A DNA stretch of 64,000 nucleotides from Bradyrhizobium sp. 170 (GTDB taxonomy: Bacteria > Pseudomonadota > Alphaproteobacteria > Rhizobiales > Xanthobacteraceae), in contig NZ_CP064703.1 in the NCBI RefSeq assembly GCF_023101085.1, forward strand, positions 2,046,001-2,110,000, in the 5' to 3' direction. The notes under the pieces were generated by a model. The model did no database searches, had not been told where the DNA came from, and worked only from the letters and a program-made list of their open reading frames with translations. Below are positions 59,970 to 64,000 of this stretch, one piece after another. How positions within the stretch are numbered: the stretch's first letter is position 1; each line of letters opens with the position of its first letter. The position numbers and the translations under genes were made by a program.

Positions 59970-61238
59970 ATGAAAGCTGGGCTGAAGTCGCTTATTTTCC
60001 CGGTGCGCTTAAGGCGCGTGGCCGCGGCCTTCGCGCACGGCATACCAACCGCCAAGCCCGAAACCGTCGATGTGTCGTCAGAGCGCCTCGCCCGAATCCG
60101 CACGGTGCTGCAAAAGGAGGTCGATTCGGAGCGCATGCCGGGTGCCGTCGTTATGATTGCTCGGCGAGGTCAGTTAATCTACTCCGAAGCTATTGGTTTT
60201 CAAGACAAGGCGGCGGGCAAGCCGATGACCAAGGATGGGATCTTCCGCATCTATTCCATGACAAAGCCACTCGCCTCGGTTGGCGCTATGATGCTGGTCG
60301 AGGAAGGCAAGATCCAGCTCAACGATTCAGTCTCTAAGTTCCTGCCCGACTTGATCAACATGGAAGTCATAGCCACCGGTAAGGACGGCAAGACTACCCG
60401 CGAGCGGGCCAAACGTCGGATAACAGTCCACGATCTTTTCCGACATACGGCGGGCCTTACTTACGGAGAGTTCTCCTATGTTCCGGAGATCAGAGCGGCT
60501 TACGCCGAAGCAAACCTTCTCACGGAGCCGTCTCGCTTGATCACGCCCGAACAATTCACCGCGGGTATTGCTAAAGCGCCTCTGGTGCGTGAGCCGGGGA
60601 CCGCCTTCGAATACAGCTTGGCTGTAGATGTGCTCGGCCGCGTCATCGAGGCGGTCTCGGGCCAGCGCCTTTCGGCGTTTCTTGACGAGCGACTCTTCCG
60701 CCCGCTCAACATGTTCGATACGGGGTTCAAGGTTCCTGAGGCAAATTGGAGCCGAATTGCCGAGCCGCTGCGTAGGAAGAGGCACTTTCTCGACGTGAAG
60801 ATCGACCCGTTGAATGAGCTTGCCGGAGTGGGAGGCGTGTCGACAAGCGCCGACTACCTGCGTTTTTGCCAGATGATGCTAAACGGCGGCGCGCTCGACG
60901 GCCGTCGGTATGTGAGCCCGACCACTGTTAAACTGATGACTTCGGATCACCTCGGCGATCTCCCCGGGGTGCCTGAATTACCTGGTAACGCTCTGATGGG
61001 CGTGGATGGTTATACTTTTGGATTGGGCTTTACGGTCCGCCAAGGGCCTGGGCTGGCAGGCGTGCCGGGTTCTGAAGGCGAATACATGTGGGCTGGCCAC
61101 GGTGGAACGTTCTTCTGGATCGATCCAAAGGAGGAATTAGCGGTTGTTTTTATGGCGCAGATCCCGGGAGGCATTCGCACCTACTATTACAGGATGATAA
61201 AGGCCCTGGTAGCGCAGGCACTCGGGAGCTCACCATAG
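59970..61238 (+). CDS. Serine hydrolase of the beta-lactamase class C / EstB esterase family
   Basis: Protein of 422 residues. The nucleophile motif SxxK is SMTK with Ser96 and Lys99 (IFRIYSMTKPLASVGAMMLVEEGKIQLND). The second motif is YSL with Tyr215 in FEYSLAVDVLGRVIEAVSG, and the third is GHGGTFFW near residue 377. These are the marks of EstB-like esterases and penicillin-binding-protein-like hydrolases rather than true AmpC. ATG 59970 is preceded by GGGGGGCA. The N-terminus (MKAGLKSLIFPVRLRRVAAAFAHG) may be a weak export signal. It stands alone. Substrate (ester, lactone or amide) unknown. Confidence 0.85.
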   Translation: MKAGLKSLIFPVRLRRVAAAFAHGIPTAKPETVDVSSERLARIRTVLQKEVDSERMPGAVVMIARRGQLIYSEAIGFQDKAAGKPMTKDGIFRIYSMTKPLASVGAMMLVEEGKIQLNDSVSKFLPDLINMEVIATGKDGKTTRERAKRRITVHDLFRHTAGLTYGEFSYVPEIRAAYAEANLLTEPSRLITPEQFTAGIAKAPLVREPGTAFEYSLAVDVLGRVIEAVSGQRLSAFLDERLFRPLNMFDTGFKVPEANWSRIAEPLRRKRHFLDVKIDPLNELAGVGGVSTSADYLRFCQMMLNGGALDGRRYVSPTTVKLMTSDHLGDLPGVPELPGNALMGVDGYTFGLGFTVRQGPGLAGVPGSEGEYMWAGHGGTFFWIDPKEELAVVFMAQIPGGIRTYYYRMIKALVAQALGSSP

Positions 61239-62062
61239 ACCATTGCTGCGTTTTCGAAGAAGTAACATTGCACTTTCCTTACATTGCGTTCATCGCCCTC
61301 GGTCCGCAAATAGGTCCAGGCCGCAGCGACGCTAGCGTAGGTTTCCGAGCCAGTCATCAATGATCGCCAAATAGGTCGCATTGATAAAGGTGCGAGACGT
61401 TGGGAGCGGCGCCGATCCCCGATCTCAGCAATCATACGAACGCGACGATGAGTACTTGAGCGATCATTCCGTCGAGCGCGAGGGAAAAAGCGACCGAAGG
61501 AGGGAATCCTAAGTTAGTGGGTCTCCGCCCTAAGTCTTCTTCTCGGCCCGATATCCATCTATCTCTGTCGGTGCACACTCTGGACAGTTGATGCTACGTT
61601 TCACTAGCTCATCATCAACAAATGCGGGAACGACTCAAAAAGTCATTCTTACGGTGTTGAGGGATCTCATTACCTTCTCAGTTGAGAGCGCGAGTCTCGT
61701 CTGTTTCGGCGGCTCCTCGCAACATGCTGGTAACTTGGGCGATCGGCGCGCTAATGATGGCGAGTCACCTGGACGAGTTTGTCATCTGTCTTGCTTTAGC
61801 TTGGGCACCATTAGTGTTGAGATAGGCGCGTCTCTGACGCTGCGTCCGAGTCCGATTGCCTGTTGCCGAGCCGCAGTCATCACCGGTCCCGATTTTAAAT
61901 TCAAGTGAGAGCCGCTCAAGACGAGCTTCGGTATTTACGGATCATGGTGCGGAATGCCGCTGATGCCATCGTCAAGGCGAAGACCCAGCTTCCTTACCCC
62001 CTAGGTTATAACGATGGCTCGCCAATTTCACGATGAACAGCCCCGTTCCGTTCTCGATGGAG
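61239..62062. other. No gene recognised
   Basis: About 820 bases with short frames only between the serine hydrolase and the HerA-like pseudogene. The lost 5' half of that pseudogene may have been here, but no motif remains. Confidence 0.3.
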
Positions 62063-62905
62063 TCGGTGCTTGGGGAACTCAGTCGCCTCAACACTTAAAT
62101 GATGCCAGGCGCCAGAACTGAGAAGCAGGGCGACTTTCACGGCAAGCCCAGCCGCCTGATTCAGCGCCTCGAAGGCAAACGCACGGACCGCCGGCTCAGA
62201 TTCCTGTTTCTGGTCGCAGGCGTCGCGGAGAGCTACAAATGCCTCGATGAAGCCGTGATGTTGCGCGGACGAGCCTTCAAGGGCGCCCACGGTGGAGTGA
62301 AGGTGATCAACTTTTCAGAAGTCCCCTCGGACATCCTGCCGCTGATCGTTGGCACAGTTGCGCGCGCGGTCTTTTATGTGCAGCAGTGGAGCGCGGAGGG
62401 GCGTGCCAGCGGGGCGGCGCTGTTCTGCGACGAGGCGCATCCCAATAATCGCCAAGACGCCACCTCCGGTGCTGCCGAAAATGGGATCGCGACCTTTGAG
62501 CGCATCGCTAAGGAGGGCCGAAAATACGGTGCCGGCCTAGTCGTGATTAGCCAGCGGTGCCTGCCGAGGTGAATCGTACAGGCGTCAGTCAGCGCAATAA
62601 TTTGATTGCCATGCGACTGACCAATGGTGACGAATCAGACGATGGTGCGCCGTCTGCTGCCCGACAGCTTCGGTGGGTTTGGTGATCTACTGCCGGTGCT
62701 AGAAACCGGCAAAGCTCTGCTGGTTGGCGATGGTACTTTTGTTATCCACATGTATCCGGATCGCCAAGCCCGTCAACGAGCCGCTTAGCGGCACGATCCA
62801 AGTTGAGACCGCTGGGCAGATTCGTGGGCTTCAGCGCAATCGACAAGTCCGTCGAAAGTTGGCGTCGCCAGACGCTCATCACAGTGGCCGCGCCTCTTAT
62901 TGCCT
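62063..62905 (+). pseudogene. HerA/VirB4-type ATPase (DUF87), C-terminal part, decayed
   Basis: Pieces in several frames follow HerA-like DNA translocase ATPases: LGELSRLN, FHGKPSRLIQRLEGKRTDRRLRF, HGGVKVINFSEVPSDILPLIVGTVARAVFYVQQW, ALFCDEAHPNNRQ (Walker B, DEAH-like), and GIATFERIAKEGRKYGAGLVVISQR. These are followed by MRLTNGDDQ, VRRLLPDSFGGFGDLLPVLETGKALLVGD and ESWRRQTLI. The Walker A half is missing. Relatives act in DNA end processing or as conjugation/defence translocases. Confidence 0.72.
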
Positions 62906-63223
62906 CCTATGACGTGCCGGTACACAAAACTGCTGCCATCCGAACAGCGATTGAGGCTCGCCATTCTTGCTCCGTTGCCGCCCTATTCGCTTGATTTCAA
63001 CTCGATCAAGAATACTTCTGCCAAACTAAAACAGCGCAACGCCGCCGCCGGAATCGTCGAGGACCTCAGGCCGCAATCGCTACGCCTTCCACGCATTTAC
63101 AACAGAGGACTGCGCGAACTATTGCGTTGCTGAGACACGGGTCAACTTGATCGAAATCTGCTCTAGCCGGAAGCACCTGAGGGAGGCACCTTGTGGGTTT
63201 CAATTCTGACATGCGCCCATCCG
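62906..63223. other. No gene recognised
   Basis: About 320 bases, short frames only, downstream of both the HerA-like pseudogene and the minus-strand nitroreductase. Confidence 0.3.
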
Positions 63224-63844
63224 TCACCTCCTAAAACGTTCGGGAAATAAGCCGCGGGCGGCCAAGTCACCGACTGGTGAACGGCCGCTCGGCCGTTCAC
63301 GCTGCAACAGGCCAGGCGGCAAGTGTGCGCCGTCGCCCTTGCGCCCAACGGCGATCGCGATCTCGACCGCAAAACCCTCGGGGAGCTTGAGCACGGTACG
63401 CGCCTTCTCCACATCAAATCCACTCATGCCGTGTGCAACCCAACCTGCGGCCGTTGCCTGGTTGGCAAAGTTGGCCCAGGCAGCGCCGCTGTCGAAGGAA
63501 TGCGTACGCGAGAATTGCGGCTCGGTCTCTCCGGGTGGTGTGAAGTCCTTCCTCGACAGCAGATAGATCAGCGCCGCCGCGTGTCGCGCCCAACCCTGGT
63601 TGAACGCGATCAAAGGGGCAAGAAAGGCGTCGAATTCTGACTGACCACGTAACGCATACAGAAAGCGCCATGGCTGGGCATTGAAAGCCGACGGCGCCCA
63701 CCGAGCGGCCTCGAAGAATGTGTATAGAACTCCTTCCGGGATATGATGCTCACTGAAGCTACGCGGCGACCAGCGGTTGACGAATATCAGGTCTGCGGGA
63801 TGTTCGGGTGCGCGGATTTTGGAGGGCGGTTCTTGAGTGGTCAC
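63224..63844 (-). CDS. Nitroreductase-family FMN oxidoreductase
   Basis: Protein of 206 residues, dimeric NAD(P)H flavin-dependent nitroreductase fold. Seen: FVNRWSPRSFSEHHIPEGVLYTFFEAARWAPSAFNAQPWRFLYA (N-terminal FMN-binding NRxSxRxF...AARxAPSxxNxQPWRF block, about residues 17-63), and AAGWVAHGMSGFDVEKAR and EIAIAVGRKGD near the C-terminus. GTG 63844 follows AAGGAGAAGAGA and is preferred to the longer frame from 63967, whose extra N-terminus is very basic and not family-like. It may reduce quinones, flavins or nitro compounds. No operon partner is visible inside the window. Confidence 0.88.
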   Translation of the reverse strand: MTTQEPPSKIRAPEHPADLIFVNRWSPRSFSEHHIPEGVLYTFFEAARWAPSAFNAQPWRFLYALRGQSEFDAFLAPLIAFNQGWARHAAALIYLLSRKDFTPPGETEPQFSRTHSFDSGAAWANFANQATAAGWVAHGMSGFDVEKARTVLKLPEGFAVEIAIAVGRKGDGAHLPPGLLQRERPSGRSPVGDLAARGLFPERFRR

Positions 63845-64000
63845 TCTCTTCTCCTTCGTCTTTTTGATACTCGGCGGCGCCCTCCGGAAAAGGGCGTGTC
63901 GCAGGCGTCGCGCCTCAAGCGTCCTCTTGGCGAGACATAGCCCATGTTTTCCGCCCGTCATGCTCACACATTCAAACTGGACGCTGCGTGAGGGGAACAG

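Overview
This window looks like the accessory part of a nitrogen-fixing alphaproteobacterium, most likely a Bradyrhizobium (a Mesorhizobium is possible), in a symbiosis-island-like region. The evidence is a Bradyrhizobium-type porin at the left edge, a rhizobial outer-membrane protein fragment, very dense insertion sequences and IS relics (IS66, IS21, IS630, IS256, IS3, IS5, IS110, IS481), many decayed metabolic genes, and one textbook sigma-54 promoter. No nod, nif or fix gene, rRNA, tRNA or CRISPR array was seen.

Layout. 1-3.6 kb: 3' part of a porin gene, its terminator, then IS66 and IS481 relics. 3.6-7.4 kb: a tight + strand operon of class III aminotransferase, a frameshifted beta-keto-acid cleavage enzyme, a GNAT acetyltransferase and a histone-deacetylase/acetylpolyamine-amidohydrolase homologue. 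8.3-10.3 kb: a minus-strand 3-hydroxyacyl-CoA dehydrogenase downstream of a thiolase pseudogene. 11.2-14.4 kb: amidohydrolase, CobW-type GTPase and a ruined peptide-ABC binding protein. 14.5-20.8 kb: a second catabolic operon (aldehyde dehydrogenase, aminotransferase, FAD oxidoreductase, ABC ATPase stub, AtzG-like small protein, amidase) behind a promoter that carries a perfect palindrome.

22-35 kb is an insertion-sequence nest. An IclR-type regulator gene is split by an IS66 element, which is itself split by an IS21 element; target duplications are visible at both levels. A second, intact and almost identical IclR gene lies inverted 8 kb away. Further on, an outer-membrane-protein/SLC13 transporter remnant is followed by an IS630 transposase gene split by another IS21.

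35-51.6 kb holds isolated intact biosynthetic-looking genes between IS relics: a lysine 2,3-aminomutase-family radical SAM enzyme, an ATP-grasp (D-Ala-D-Ala ligase-like) enzyme with a decayed second copy, a class II asparagine synthetase-like amidotransferase, a crotonyl-CoA carboxylase/reductase-like enzyme, and a ferredoxin-CYP153-type P450 operon read from the sigma-54 promoter. 54.5-58.5 kb carries an MFS exporter with a frameshifted C-terminal domain and two divergent GNAT acetyltransferases. 60-64 kb carries a serine beta-lactamase-like hydrolase, a HerA-type ATPase pseudogene and a nitroreductase.

Functionally, the left half looks like amine or amino-acid-derivative catabolism (transaminases, deacetylase, amidases, aldehyde dehydrogenase, regulator). 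The right half looks like the scattered remains of a small-molecule locus (beta-amino acid formation, ATP-dependent ligation or amidation, oxidation, export, acetylation). Pathway products and physical cooperation of these genes are inference only.
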